Source: Ruminococcus sp.
Lineage (GTDB): Bacteria > Bacillota > Clostridia > Oscillospirales > Ruminococcaceae
Reading direction: 5' to 3'
DNA length: 64,000 nt
Assembly: GCA_015066805.1 (NCBI GenBank)
Contig: SVNP01000005.1
Span: forward strand, 53,538-117,537
Shown: piece after piece, positions 35,412 through 44,749 of the stretch
Layout of the letters: the number at the start of each line of letters is the position of its first letter
How positions within the stretch are numbered: position 1 is the first letter of the stretch
The notes under the pieces: generated by a model
Told to the model about the DNA's origin: nothing
Databases searched by the model: none
What the model saw: the letters and a program-made list of their open reading frames with translations, nothing else
Made by a program: the position numbers and the translations under genes

Positions 35412-35440
35412 TTGCTTTTTTTCTGATTCTATGGTAGAAT
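35412..35440 (+). promoter_or_regulatory. Promoter of the GH94 gene
   Basis: TTGCTT (35412-35417), 17-base spacer, TAGAAT (35435-35440), with TGG before the -10. AGGAGG lies ahead of the ATG at 35486. Confidence 0.7.
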
Positions 35441-35485
35441 ATTGCTAACCCTGCGTTTTTTTATTTTTTTAGGAGGATTTTCTTT

Positions 35486-37876
35486 ATGAACTACGGTTAC
35501 TTTGATCTGAAAAACAAAGAGTATGTCATTACCCGTCCCGATACCCCGGCTGCATGGTCCAACTATCTCGGTGACCCCGAGTACGGTGCTATCATCACCA
35601 ACAATGCAGCGGGTTACAGCTTCGTCAAGAGCGGCGCAAACGGCCGTATTGCCCGTTTCCGCTTCAACTCCATGATGTCCCTGCCCGGACGTTATATCTA
35701 TCTCCGCGATGCCGAAAACGGTGACTACTGGTCTGCCTCCTGGCAGCCCGTTGCCAAGCCCCTGGATACCTACAAGTGCGTGTGCCGTCACGGTACCGCC
35801 TATACCGTCATCACCTCCGAGTACGCCGGCATCACCGCAGAGACTACCTACTATGTGCCCGATACCTACGAGGTCTGGCAGTGCAAGGTGACCAACAACA
35901 CCGACCGTCCCAGAACCCTGTCCGTGTTCGGCTTTGTAGAGTTCACCAACGATAACAACTACAATCAGGATCAGGTAAACCTGCAATACACCCTGTTCAT
36001 CACCCGTACCGGCCTGGAAGGCAACCGTATCGTGCAGCATATCAATGAAAACAGCGGCAAGGATGCCACCGGCTCCAACTACCGTGAGCGTTTCTTTGGT
36101 ATGGTAGGTGCCCCCGTGCTGTCCGGCAACGGTAATCTGGACAGCTTCATCGGCGCATACCGCACCTATGCAAACCCCATCGCCGTAGAAAACGGTGTGT
36201 GCGACGGCACCATGAACTATAACGCCAATGCCTGCGGTGCGCTCCAGACCGAGATCACCCTTGCTCCCGGCGAGACCCGTACACTGGTCTATGTGTTCGG
36301 TCAGCGCAACAGCGCACAAGCAGCCGAGATCCTTGCAAAGTATGAGCAGGAGGGCGTTGCCGATGCCGAGATTGCAAATCTGAGAGAATTCTGGCACGAG
36401 AAGCTCTCCCACTTTGAGGTGGAAACGCCTTCCGATGCCTTCAACAACATGGTCAATGTGTGGAATGCCTACCAGTGCTTCATCACCTCTATCTGGAGCC
36501 GTGCCGCTTCCCTGATCTATTGCGGCGAGCGTAACGGCTACGGCTACCGTGATACTGTTCAGGATATTCAGGGTATCATCCATCTGGATCCCGAAAGAGC
36601 CCTCAACCAGATCCGCTTCATGCTGTCCGCACAGGTGGATAACGGCGGCGGTCTGCCTCTGGTAAAGTTCAATCACAATGCAGGTCATGAGAATACCCCC
36701 GATGATCCCGAGTATGTAAAGGAAACCGGCCATCCCTCTTACCGTGCGGATGATGCCCTCTGGCTGTTCCCCACCATCGTCAAGTATATCGGTGAGAGCG
36801 GCAACCAGGCATTCCTGGATGAGGTCATCGTTTACGCAAACGGCGGCGAGGATACCGTATACGAGCATCTGAAGCGTGCCATCAAGTTCTCCATGGAGCG
36901 TCTGGGCGCACATGATATGCCCGCAGGTCTCCACGCAGACTGGAACGACTGCCTGCGTATGGGTGCAAAGGGTGAGTCCACCTTCGTCGCATTCCAGCTC
37001 TACTACGCCATGAATGTGATCCGCGATATGGCAATTGCCAAGGGCGATGCCGAGTATCAGGCATATATCGAAGGCGTAAGAGAAAAGCTGGCTGCATCTC
37101 TGGCAAAGTGCTGGGATGAGGACAGATTCATCCGCGGTATCCGAGAGGACGGCGTTGTGGTGGGTGCCAAGAAGGATCCCGAGGCCAATATGTGGCTGAA
37201 CCCCCAGAGCTGGAGCGTCATTTCCGGTTTTGCATCCGCAGAGCAGGCTGAAAAGGCCATGAACAGTGTGTATGATATCCTCAACACACCCTACGGCGCA
37301 AAGCTGCTGGAGCCCCCCTATGTGGATCACTACTTTGACGGCGCACTCATGCACATCTTTAACCCCGATACCAAGGAGAATGGCGGTATCTTCTCCCAGT
37401 CTCAGGGCTGGCTGATCCTTGCCGAGGCTCTCATGGGTCACGGCGACCGTGCATTTGAGTACTTCACCGAAAGCTCTCCCGCATCCATGAACGATAAGGC
37501 AGAGGTCCGCGTGATGGAGCCTTATGTCCATGGCCAGTTCACCGAGAGCACCCGTTCTCCCTTTGCAGGCCGTTCTCATGTGCATTGGCTCACCGGTACC
37601 GCATCCACCGTTATGGTCGGCTGCGTAGAGGGTATCTGCGGTATGCGTCCCGATCTCAACGGTCTGGCCATTTCTCCTTCCATTCCCGCTGCATGGGATG
37701 GCATGAAGATGCATAAGCTGTTCCGCGGCAAAATGCTGCATATTACTGTGGAGAACCCCAACCACGTTCAGAGCGGCGTAAAGTCCATGACGGTAAACGG
37801 CAAGGCTGTGGAAGGCAACTATCTGACTTCCGATATGCTGGCTGATGTCAATGACATTGTTGTAACTCTGGGCTGA
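35486..37876 (+). CDS. GH94 cellobiose phosphorylase-type enzyme
   Basis: 796 residues, no signal peptide. The N-terminus MNYGYFDLKNKEYVITRPDT and the GGYSF-like AAGYSFVKSG fit GH94. The catalytic acid Asp lies in HADWNDCLRMGAKGES near residue 488 and the phosphate-site region near the C-terminal HVHWLTGTASTVMVG. It phosphorolyses imported beta-glucosides, most likely cellobiose, to glucose 1-phosphate and glucose, saving ATP; other GH94 substrates such as cellobionate or chitobiose remain possible. Its own promoter and terminator frame it as a single-gene unit. Confidence 0.9.
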   Translation: MNYGYFDLKNKEYVITRPDTPAAWSNYLGDPEYGAIITNNAAGYSFVKSGANGRIARFRFNSMMSLPGRYIYLRDAENGDYWSASWQPVAKPLDTYKCVCRHGTAYTVITSEYAGITAETTYYVPDTYEVWQCKVTNNTDRPRTLSVFGFVEFTNDNNYNQDQVNLQYTLFITRTGLEGNRIVQHINENSGKDATGSNYRERFFGMVGAPVLSGNGNLDSFIGAYRTYANPIAVENGVCDGTMNYNANACGALQTEITLAPGETRTLVYVFGQRNSAQAAEILAKYEQEGVADAEIANLREFWHEKLSHFEVETPSDAFNNMVNVWNAYQCFITSIWSRAASLIYCGERNGYGYRDTVQDIQGIIHLDPERALNQIRFMLSAQVDNGGGLPLVKFNHNAGHENTPDDPEYVKETGHPSYRADDALWLFPTIVKYIGESGNQAFLDEVIVYANGGEDTVYEHLKRAIKFSMERLGAHDMPAGLHADWNDCLRMGAKGESTFVAFQLYYAMNVIRDMAIAKGDAEYQAYIEGVREKLAASLAKCWDEDRFIRGIREDGVVVGAKKDPEANMWLNPQSWSVISGFASAEQAEKAMNSVYDILNTPYGAKLLEPPYVDHYFDGALMHIFNPDTKENGGIFSQSQGWLILAEALMGHGDRAFEYFTESSPASMNDKAEVRVMEPYVHGQFTESTRSPFAGRSHVHWLTGTASTVMVGCVEGICGMRPDLNGLAISPSIPAAWDGMKMHKLFRGKMLHITVENPNHVQSGVKSMTVNGKAVEGNYLTSDMLADVNDIVVTLG

Positions 37877-37892
37877 GTTTTACCATTATCTC

Positions 37893-37935
37893 AAACAAGC
37901 GCATGATATTTCCATTCATGCGCTTGTTTTATAAT
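37893..37935 (+). terminator. Terminator after the GH94 gene
   Basis: AAACAAGCGCATGA (37893-37906) and TCATGCGCTTGTTT (37916-37929) form a perfect 14-base stem with a nine-base loop and a short T tail. TATAAT right after it (37930 onward) could serve the next gene, without a clear -35. Confidence 0.82.
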
Positions 37936-37955
37936 AAAAAAGAGGAGGATCTATC

Positions 37956-38690
37956 ATGATTTCATTGAGAGGGAAATGGGCACTGGTCACCGGTGCCAGC
38001 CGAGGGATCGGCAAGCTTTCTGCGCTGCAGCTTGCAGATGAGGGTGTGAATCTGATTCTGCACGGCCGGCAGCTTGCCCATCTGGAGGAGATTTACAAGG
38101 CAGTTACCGAAAAGGGCGTTTCTGCCCATTGTGTGGCAGCCGAGCTTTCGGATCTTGCACAGGTGCAGGCAATGCTGGCTGAGATTGATGCTCTTGGGGT
38201 ACCGGTTTCTGTGGTTTGCAACAACGCAGCCGTGCAGATCGCATATCGTACCGAGTATTTTACCACCCCCGCAGAGGATTACGATGTGAGTTTCCGCATC
38301 AATACCATTGCTCCCATGATGATCTGCTATCATTTTATGCCCAAAATGATCGAGGCAGGCTTCGGACGCATCATCAACACGACCAGCGGCATTGATAAAG
38401 AGCCTCAGCAGGCAGGTTATTCCGCCAGCAAGGCCGCTTTGGATAAGGTGACCCGTGATCTCGGCACAACAGTTGAGGGTACCGATGTGATCATCAGTCT
38501 GGCAGATCCCGGCTGGTGCAGAACCGATCTGGGCGGTCCCCACGCACCCAATGCACCTGAATCTGCATTGCCCGGTGTGATCGTAGGTGCTTTTGTCAAT
38601 GATGGCAAAAGCGGACGGATCTTCCATGGGCAGCGTTTTTCCGGTATGACTTTGGCGGATGCTGTGGCTGTCGCCCAGCAGGAACTCTGA
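37956..38690 (+). CDS. Short-chain dehydrogenase/reductase
   Basis: 244 residues. The classical SDR pattern is present: TGASRGIGKLSA cofactor loop, NNAA in VVCNNAAVQ, catalytic Ser in NTTSGI and Tyr/Lys in YSASKAALDK. It oxidises or reduces a small carbonyl/hydroxyl substrate with NAD(P); nothing in the sequence fixes which. GAGGAGG precedes the ATG. Stands alone between two terminators, so it is not obviously linked to the glycan genes. Confidence 0.88.
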   Translation: MISLRGKWALVTGASRGIGKLSALQLADEGVNLILHGRQLAHLEEIYKAVTEKGVSAHCVAAELSDLAQVQAMLAEIDALGVPVSVVCNNAAVQIAYRTEYFTTPAEDYDVSFRINTIAPMMICYHFMPKMIEAGFGRIINTTSGIDKEPQQAGYSASKAALDKVTRDLGTTVEGTDVIISLADPGWCRTDLGGPHAPNAPESALPGVIVGAFVNDGKSGRIFHGQRFSGMTLADAVAVAQQEL

Positions 38691-38699
38691 TCAAACTGC

Positions 38700-38737
38700 A
38701 AAGACTGCATGGCAAAATGCCGTGCAGTCTTTTTTTG
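38700..38737 (+). terminator. Terminator after the SDR gene
   Basis: AAAGACTGCATGGCA (38700-38714) pairs with TGCCGTGCAGTCTTT (38718-38732) with one mismatch region and a three-base loop, followed by seven T residues. Confidence 0.9.
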
Positions 38738-38757
38738 TGGAAAATTTCTCTGACCTC

Positions 38758-38815
38758 TTGACAAAATGATATAAATGTGATATCATTTTGATATCACATA
38801 GATATCTGTGTGATA
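38758..38815 (+). promoter_or_regulatory. Promoter with two operator-like palindromes before the SPFH gene
   Basis: TTGACA (38758-38763), 17-base spacer, TATCAT (38781-38786). A perfect 11-base inverted repeat CAAAATGATAT/ATATCATTTTG (38762-38790) covers the whole spacer and -10. A second dyad TATCACA/TGTGATA (38792-38815) covers the start site. The shared core is TGATATCA-like. The layout strongly suggests a repressor site; no regulator gene is next to it except the small RHH-type protein at 39972. Confidence 0.7.
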
Positions 38816-38882
38816 ATACTTGTACCATGTGTTCGCTTTTGGGCAGAATACTTACAGTCTTTATGACGGAAAGGGAATCGTT

Positions 38883-39923
38883 ATGAAAGAGATCGTACTG
38901 AACAACAAGAAAAAGGGCGCATTGGCTTTGGTGCTGATCATTGTGCAGTATCTGGCAGCGGTGGTGCCTACTGTGTATGGTGCCATGCTGCTGGAAACCA
39001 AAGGCGCAAGTCCGCTGGCGATTATTTTGCTGGTGGCAGGTCTGATCTGGCTTTGTATCGGGTGGATCCCGTTTATGGGCCTGAAAATTCTCAAGCCGCA
39101 TGAGGCTTTGGTGCTTACGCTGTTCGGTAAGTATGTAGGCACGCTGAAGGAGGAGGGCTTCTATTATGTGAATCCTTTCTGTTCGGCTGTGAATCCTGCG
39201 GCAAATACCAAGCTGCGCCAGAGCGGTGATGTTTCGGGCGTTGGCAGCGGTTTTGCAGTTGCTTCCTCCGAGGCAGGGAGCAAAACAGAGGTTTCTGTTA
39301 CGAATTTCGATAAGCGGATTTCTCTGAAGATCATGACCCTGAACAACAATCGCCAGAAAATCAATGACTGTCTGGGTAATCCCGTGGAGATCGGCATTGC
39401 CGTGATGTGGCGTGTGACCGATACTGCTAAGGCGGTATTCAATGTGGATAACTACAAGGAATACCTCAGCTTGCAGTGCGACAGTGCATTGCGGAATATT
39501 GTGCGCGTGTACCCCTATGATGTGGCTCCCAATGTGGATACTACGGGTGACGGCATTGCCGATGAGGGCAGTCTGCGCGGCTCCAGTGAGGTGGTTGCTG
39601 CAAGGATTCGTGATGAGATCCAGCAGAAGGTGAATGAGGCAGGTATTGAGGTCATTGAGGCCCGCATTACTTACCTTGCGTATGCGCCTGAAATTGCGGC
39701 TGTGATGCTGCAGCGGCAGCAGGCTTCCGCCATTGTGGATGCCCGCAAGATGATCGTTGACGGTGCTGTGGGCATGGTGGAAATGGCTCTGGAGCGACTG
39801 AATGAGAAACAGGTCGTGGAGCTGGATGAAGAAAGAAAGGCTGCTATGGTCTCCAATTTGCTGGTGGTGCTTTGTGGCAATCGGGATGCACAGCCCGTGG
39901 TGAACTCCGGCAGCCTGTACTAA
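38883..39923 (+). CDS. SPFH/band 7 membrane protein
   Basis: 346 residues. Two hydrophobic segments at about 12-33 and 42-63 precede an SPFH domain (about 65-300) that starts [20 protein letters not shown] and contains [20 protein letters not shown]. The C-terminal part is helical ([19 protein letters not shown]). SPFH proteins form large ring or cage assemblies on membranes and organise other proteins. The start at 38883 (MKEIVLNN) has GGAAAGGGA upstream. It is followed after 48 bases by an Arc-type DNA-binding protein, a pairing I recall from other Clostridia. Confidence 0.88.
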   Translation: MKEIVLNNKKKGALALVLIIVQYLAAVVPTVYGAMLLETKGASPLAIILLVAGLIWLCIGWIPFMGLKILKPHEALVLTLFGKYVGTLKEEGFYYVNPFCSAVNPAANTKLRQSGDVSGVGSGFAVASSEAGSKTEVSVTNFDKRISLKIMTLNNNRQKINDCLGNPVEIGIAVMWRVTDTAKAVFNVDNYKEYLSLQCDSALRNIVRVYPYDVAPNVDTTGDGIADEGSLRGSSEVVAARIRDEIQQKVNEAGIEVIEARITYLAYAPEIAAVMLQRQQASAIVDARKMIVDGAVGMVEMALERLNEKQVVELDEERKAAMVSNLLVVLCGNRDAQPVVNSGSLY

Positions 39924-39971
39924 GAGGCTGTATCGGCTCTGAGACAGAGAGCATGAAAGGAGAGGGAACGT

Positions 39972-40214
39972 TTGAGCGACAAGAACGGCAAAAAACAAAT
40001 GCTGCTGCGGCTTTCCGACAGATTATACAGAGATCTGATCCGCTGGGCGGAAAGTGATTTCCGATCGGTAAACGGGCAGATCGAATATCTGCTGACAGAA
40101 TGCGTCAGACAATGGAAAAAAAGCGGCAAATATGTTCCGGAGAATCTGAATGCACTCCCTGAAATTGATATTGAGGATTTTCTGGAGATGTGTGCTGCGG
40201 ATGAAGATGAATAA
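39972..40214 (+). CDS. Small Arc-type ribbon-helix-helix protein
   Basis: 80 residues starting with TTG at 39972, five bases after [28 protein letters not shown] and [13 protein letters not shown] match an Arc/MetJ-like ribbon-helix-helix; the tail is very acidic ([16 protein letters not shown]). It may bind DNA as a dimer. The two palindromes at 38762-38815 in front of its own operon are an obvious candidate target, which is inference. Confidence 0.72.
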   Translation: MSDKNGKKQMLLRLSDRLYRDLIRWAESDFRSVNGQIEYLLTECVRQWKKSGKYVPENLNALPEIDIEDFLEMCAADEDE

Positions 40215-40215
40215 G

Positions 40216-40257
40216 AAAAGCCCGTGCTGTACAGAAAATACAGCACGGGCTTTTTTG
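40216..40257. terminator. Bidirectional terminator between the two SPFH units
   Basis: AAAAGCCCGTGCTGT (40216-40230) and ACAGCACGGGCTTTT (40240-40254) form a perfect 15-base stem. T-runs follow on both strands, suiting the convergent genes on either side. Confidence 0.92.
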
Positions 40258-40265
40258 CGGTTGTA

Positions 40266-41822
40266 TCAGAGAACCGGCTCAAAGCTTTCGGTTGCGGGGG
40301 CAGATGCGGGGGGGGTTACGGGTGCGGTGGGAGTGGCTGCGGGTACGGCTGCGGCGGAGCTATCTGCCATTTTTGCACCGAGGAATCCTGCCAGCAATGC
40401 ACGGAGATCCACGCCTGTGGCTTCTGTCAGACCATCGGTGATCTGGGTGGTAGAGCCGATGATATCGCCTACCAGCTTGCTGGAATTGCCATCGCCGTAC
40501 ATGGTGATCTTATCCACCTGTGCCAGAGGCATAGCGGCGTTTTTGACCACATCGGGCAGGGCCTTGAAGTACATTTCCAGCACAGCGGCTTCGCCGTACT
40601 TCTTCATAGCTTCTGCCTTGGCGTTGATACCTTCTGCCTCTGCCAGACCCTTAGCGCGGATGGCATCTGCTTCTGCCTGACCGACGGCTGCGATACCTTC
40701 GGCCTCCTGCAGCTTTGCAAACTTCTGGGCTTCTGCTTCTGCCTTTTGTGCTTCTGCTTCCTGCTCACGCTGGAAACGGTCTGCTTCGGCGGCTTTCTTC
40801 AGCTTATACAGCTCTGCGTCGGCTTCCTGCTGTGCCTTATAGCGTTCTGCTTCTGCCATCTTCTTGATCTCGGCATCCAGGGCCTTTTCACGGACTTCGG
40901 CTTCCTTGGTCTTCAGCTCAACGTCCTTTTCGGAGGCTGCGATATCTGCATTTGCCTTGGAAACCTCGATGGTTTTACGCTGCTCTTCGCGCTGGATCTC
41001 GTAGGCGGCATCTGCGATTGCGAGCTGGGTGTCGGCTTCCTTTTTCAGCTCTGCCTGACGGATGGCCAGCTCGTTGTTCTTCTGGGCAATCTCGGTTTCT
41101 GCCAGAATACGGGCATCGTTGGCTTCTTTCTTTGCCTTTGCCTTGGCGATCTCGATTTCCTTTTCGGACTCTGCCTTGGCGATGGCTGCCTTTTTCTGGA
41201 TCTTTGTGGTGTTGTCGATACCCAGGTTCTCGATCAGATTCTGATCGTCGGTGAAATTCTGCACGTTGAAGGAGACGATCTCCAGACCCATACGGTTGAG
41301 GTCGGGGGCGGCATTCTCCTGTACCTTTTCGGCAAATGCCTTACGGTCGTTGACCATGGCCTCCAGAGTCATCTGGCCCACGATCTCACGCATATTACCT
41401 TCCAGCACCTCACGGGCTACTTTGGCGATGTAGTCGGTATCACGGTTAAGGAAGTTTTCGGCACCCAGCTTGATGAGCTCGGGGTCGCTGCTGACTTTGA
41501 TATTGACGTTTGCATCTACATTGATGTTGATGTAATCGGCGGTGGGTACTGCACTGGAGGTTTTGACATCTACGGCGATGAGCTGCAGCTTCAGCTTATC
41601 CACACGCTCAAAGAAGGGGATGCGGACGCTGGCTTTGCCGATGATGATCTTTTTACGCAGACCGGAGATGATGTAGGCGGTATCCGGCGGTGCCTTCAGG
41701 TAGCCGGTGAACAGAATGATCAGCACCACTACTACGGCGATGGCGATGGGGATGATGGTTTTCAGGTTGAGGTCGGCCAGTTCAAATGCGAGCAATAAAG
41801 TTGACAAAGTTGCGTTGTACAT
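40266..41822 (-). CDS. Flotillin-like SPFH protein
   Basis: 518 residues. One membrane segment (about 21-43, LKTIIPIAIAVVVVLIILF), an SPFH domain (about 45-220) and a long Ala/Glu-rich coiled coil (about 220-420, repeated AEA and KAE units) match flotillin/FloT. The C-terminal tail is Ala/Pro/Thr-rich. It forms membrane microdomain scaffolds. The start at 41822 (MYNATLST) has GGAG upstream; a longer frame to 41900 overlaps the promoter. Convergent with a second, unrelated-length SPFH gene. Confidence 0.92.
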   Translation of the reverse strand: MYNATLSTLLLAFELADLNLKTIIPIAIAVVVVLIILFTGYLKAPPDTAYIISGLRKKIIIGKASVRIPFFERVDKLKLQLIAVDVKTSSAVPTADYININVDANVNIKVSSDPELIKLGAENFLNRDTDYIAKVAREVLEGNMREIVGQMTLEAMVNDRKAFAEKVQENAAPDLNRMGLEIVSFNVQNFTDDQNLIENLGIDNTTKIQKKAAIAKAESEKEIEIAKAKAKKEANDARILAETEIAQKNNELAIRQAELKKEADTQLAIADAAYEIQREEQRKTIEVSKANADIAASEKDVELKTKEAEVREKALDAEIKKMAEAERYKAQQEADAELYKLKKAAEADRFQREQEAEAQKAEAEAQKFAKLQEAEGIAAVGQAEADAIRAKGLAEAEGINAKAEAMKKYGEAAVLEMYFKALPDVVKNAAMPLAQVDKITMYGDGNSSKLVGDIIGSTTQITDGLTEATGVDLRALLAGFLGAKMADSSAAAVPAATPTAPVTPPASAPATESFEPVL

Positions 41823-41871
41823 GACGAGGACACTCCATTCGATGAAAATTTGCACCGAGGTGCATGATACC

Positions 41872-41900
41872 ATTATACCACATATTCCGACAAATTGCAA
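41872..41900 (-). promoter_or_regulatory. Promoter of the flotillin gene
   Basis: Minus-strand TTGCAA (41900-41895), 17-base spacer, TATAAT (41877-41872), with TGTGG ahead of the -10. A palindrome TGCACC-GA-GGTGCA (41851-41864) lies at the expected start site. Confidence 0.75.
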
Positions 41901-41946
41901 GAATTTTCCGCAGAATTTGTAACATTTTGCGTTGGGGGGAAATCCC

Positions 41947-41975
41947 TTGCAATTCTTGTCGAAATGTGGTATACT
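41947..41975 (+). promoter_or_regulatory. Promoter of the amidase-FkbH unit
   Basis: TTGCAA (41947-41952), 17-base spacer, TATACT (41970-41975), again with TGTGG before the -10. The divergent flotillin promoter is only about 50 bases away and almost a mirror copy of it. Confidence 0.75.
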
Positions 41976-42031
41976 TAGACGATAGAATCTTTGATCAAAC
42001 CGAGATCTTTTGGATCGGATAGGAGCAGAAT

Positions 42032-42814
42032 ATGGAAAGAAGAAGAATCCGTTGGGACCGTGTTGCCATGCTGGCGATCCCTTTGTTTGTGATCTGTCTG
42101 CTGATTTTTACACAGTGCGGCAAGGGGGATGACAAGCCTGAATCCTCCAAGGGGGACAATTCCGGCATCAGCTCTTCCGCTTCCGATCTGCCGGTTCAGT
42201 CCGAAGATACCTTTGTGGTGGTTATTGATGCCGGTCACGGCGGCTATGACGGCGGTTCTACCGCTGATGGCGTGACCCGTCTGGAAAAGGATGACAATCT
42301 GCGTCTGGCATTGGCCACACAGAAGGCTTTGGAGCAGTACAAGGATGTAACTGTGCTTATGACACGCACCACCGATGAGTTTATCAGCTTGCAGGGCAGA
42401 TGCGATATTGCCAATGAGGCGGGGGCTGATCTGTTTGTTTCCTTGCACCGCAACTGCGCTGCTGTGGGCAATGGTGTGGAGATCTGGATCGACAATGCGG
42501 ATGACCGTGTGGACAAGCTGCTGGCAGAATATATTCTGGAGCTGCTGGAGGAAGTGGGGATCTCCCGCAACCGTGGCCTGAAATACGGCTTCCGCGGTGT
42601 GACCGATGAAAACAGCGATAATCAGGCGGACAGCTACTATGTCAATGCACACACCGATATGCCCAGTTGTCTGATCGAGCTTGGCTTTTTGACGGCGGAT
42701 GAGGATAATATCAACTTTGATACCCATTTGGAAGAATACGCTGCTGCCATTGCCCGCGGTATTGTGGAGCTTGGCACCGATGAGGATCTTTATCAGCCGG
42801 CTGCTTTGCAGTAA
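42032..42814 (+). CDS. N-acetylmuramoyl-L-alanine amidase (Amidase_3), membrane-attached
   Basis: 260 residues. An N-terminal hydrophobic segment (about 12-28) is followed by a Ser-rich linker and the zinc amidase domain (about 60-250). Its metal/catalytic residues are in VIDAGHGGYDGG, FVSLHRNC and CLIELGFLT. It cleaves the bond between muramic acid and stem peptide in peptidoglycan. The first residues are basic (MERRRIRW); Cys29 lies right after the segment but the -3 to -1 residues FTQ are not a classical lipobox. Preceded by ATAGGAG. FkbH-like gene follows by 21 bases. Confidence 0.9.
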   Translation: MERRRIRWDRVAMLAIPLFVICLLIFTQCGKGDDKPESSKGDNSGISSSASDLPVQSEDTFVVVIDAGHGGYDGGSTADGVTRLEKDDNLRLALATQKALEQYKDVTVLMTRTTDEFISLQGRCDIANEAGADLFVSLHRNCAAVGNGVEIWIDNADDRVDKLLAEYILELLEEVGISRNRGLKYGFRGVTDENSDNQADSYYVNAHTDMPSCLIELGFLTADEDNINFDTHLEEYAAAIARGIVELGTDEDLYQPAALQ

Positions 42815-42835
42815 GGACTGACGGAAGGGGACGAG

Positions 42836-44575
42836 ATGGATTTGCGATCCATGAAATACAATGAGCTGAAAAAGCTCGCCGCTGCAGGCTGTGAAGGCAA
42901 GCCTGCGGTACGTCTGGCTGTGCTGGGTGACAGTGCCACGCAGCAGCTTGCGGTTGCTTTGCGTGGTATGGGTGCGGCTTACGGTCTGGATGTTCAGGTT
43001 TTTGATGCGGATTACGATCAGATGGATGCACAGACCATGGATCCCGACTCTGCAATGTATGCTTTTTCTCCCGATTATGTGCTGATTTTTCCTTGTGTGG
43101 AAAAGCTGCTGCTGCGGTATCGCAAGACGGCACCCGAAGCAAGAGCCTTGTTTGCCGATGCCGAATGCAGACGATATTGCGCTTTGTTTGACCGCATCGG
43201 CCGCTTTTGCAAGGCAAAGCTGCTGTTTACGGATTTTCCTGCCGCATCTGACGGGGTGTTCGGCAACGGTGCCCTGCGGACTGCGGATTCTTTTCCCTAT
43301 CAGCAGCGGCTGCTGAATGCCAAGCTTTCCGAGACGATGGATCATCAATATCCCAATGTATATCCTGTTGCTTTAAGTGAGATACAGGTGCAGCTCGGTC
43401 AGGAACGGTTTTTTGATCCCAGAATGTGGCATCTGGCAAAAATGGCTGTGCGTACCGAGGCTTTGCCGCTGTTTGCTGCTGCTGTGCTGGATGTGATCCG
43501 TTCGCTGCGGGGACAGATCAAAAAATGTGTGATTCTGGATCTGGACAACACCCTTTGGGGCGGTGTGGTCGGTGATGACGGCCTGGAGGGCATTGAGCTG
43601 GGCGAGCTGGGCGCAGGCCCTGCCTATATCGCTTTGCAGCACTGGCTGAAGAATCTGAAGGAACGGGGTGTTTTGCTGGCGGTTTGCAGCAAGAACAACG
43701 AGGATGTGGCGGCGGAGGTCTTTGAAAAGCACCCCGATATGGTGCTGCGGATGTCCGATATCACCATGTTTGTGGCAAACTGGGAGGACAAGGCTTCCAA
43801 TATCCGAAGAATACAGCGTGTGCTGAATATTGGTATGGATTCGCTGGTTTTTCTGGATGATAACCCCTTTGAAAGGAATCTGGTGGCTTCGGTTCTGCCT
43901 GAGGTCACGGTGCCTGAGCTGCCGGAGGACCCTGCTTTGGTGCTGCCCTATCTGCAATCTCTGCATTTGTTTGAGGCTGCGGGCTGCTCTGAAGAGGATC
44001 GGGTACGGACTGCAAGATATCAGGCACAGATCAGCAGGGATGAGGCGGAACAGAGCTTTGCTTCCTATGATGCTTACCTTGCTTCTCTGGAGATGAAGGC
44101 TGAGGTTGCTCCCTTTGTGCCCTTCTACTACGCACGCATTGCACAGCTTACACAGCGTTCCAATCAGTTTAATTTGCGTACGGTGCGGTACACCGAGGCG
44201 GAGATCGCTGCCATTGCGGAGGATGACCGCTATATCACACGCTACATGACGCTGAAGGATCGGTTTGGGGAGCATGGGCTGGTCAGTGTGGTGATCCTTG
44301 AAAAACGCTCCAACGGCTTGTTTATTGACACATGGCTTATGAGCTGCCGTGTGCTGCGGCGAGGGGCGGAGCAGTATTTGTTCAACTGCATTGCCGAGCT
44401 TGCACGCAAGGAGGGCTTTGATACGCTCATCGGAGAATATCTGCCCACAAAGAAAAATGCCATGGTGGCCGATTTTTACGCCGAATGCGGTATGATGCCC
44501 TTGGGAAAAGGTCGGTTTACGCTGGATTGCAGCCGCTTCCGCCCTCATGAAACAACCATTGCCCCTGCCGAATGA
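42836..44575 (+). CDS. FkbH-like HAD-IIIC/GNAT protein without a polyketide cluster
   Basis: 579 residues. N-terminal SGNH-like part (LAVLGDSATQQLAVAL near 28), central HAD-IIIC domain with CVILDLDNTLWGGVVGDDG and FLDDNPFERNLV, and a C-terminal GNAT-type part with RSNQFNLRT and KDRFGEHGLVSVV. This is the FkbH layout; family members load glyceryl units from 1,3-bisphosphoglycerate onto carrier proteins for polyketide or surface-glycan chemistry. No partner carrier protein or synthase is nearby. GGAAGGGGA precedes the ATG. Co-transcription with the amidase suggests an envelope role, unproven. Confidence 0.8.
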   Translation: MDLRSMKYNELKKLAAAGCEGKPAVRLAVLGDSATQQLAVALRGMGAAYGLDVQVFDADYDQMDAQTMDPDSAMYAFSPDYVLIFPCVEKLLLRYRKTAPEARALFADAECRRYCALFDRIGRFCKAKLLFTDFPAASDGVFGNGALRTADSFPYQQRLLNAKLSETMDHQYPNVYPVALSEIQVQLGQERFFDPRMWHLAKMAVRTEALPLFAAAVLDVIRSLRGQIKKCVILDLDNTLWGGVVGDDGLEGIELGELGAGPAYIALQHWLKNLKERGVLLAVCSKNNEDVAAEVFEKHPDMVLRMSDITMFVANWEDKASNIRRIQRVLNIGMDSLVFLDDNPFERNLVASVLPEVTVPELPEDPALVLPYLQSLHLFEAAGCSEEDRVRTARYQAQISRDEAEQSFASYDAYLASLEMKAEVAPFVPFYYARIAQLTQRSNQFNLRTVRYTEAEIAAIAEDDRYITRYMTLKDRFGEHGLVSVVILEKRSNGLFIDTWLMSCRVLRRGAEQYLFNCIAELARKEGFDTLIGEYLPTKKNAMVADFYAECGMMPLGKGRFTLDCSRFRPHETTIAPAE

Positions 44576-44612
44576 TCATGGGCTGTTTTTCCATAAAATT
44601 ACAAAAAACCCC

Positions 44613-44641
44613 TTGAAATATTCCGAGAACTGTGGTATAAT
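44613..44641 (+). promoter_or_regulatory. Promoter of the small acidic protein gene
   Basis: TTGAAA (44613-44618), 17-base spacer, TATAAT (44636-44641), with TGTGG before the -10. The leader to 44750 is about 100 bases long and contains CGTTGC/GCAACG and CACC/GGGTG arms (about 44655-44695) that could form small hairpins. Confidence 0.78.
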
Positions 44642-44749
44642 AATTTTGTCAGGATCGTTGCACACCGCATAAGCAACGGTCACCTGCGAGGGTGCTTTTC
44701 TTACAGAAACACTCTCTATTCTGTCCATGCGGAGAAATGAGGAATTCAA

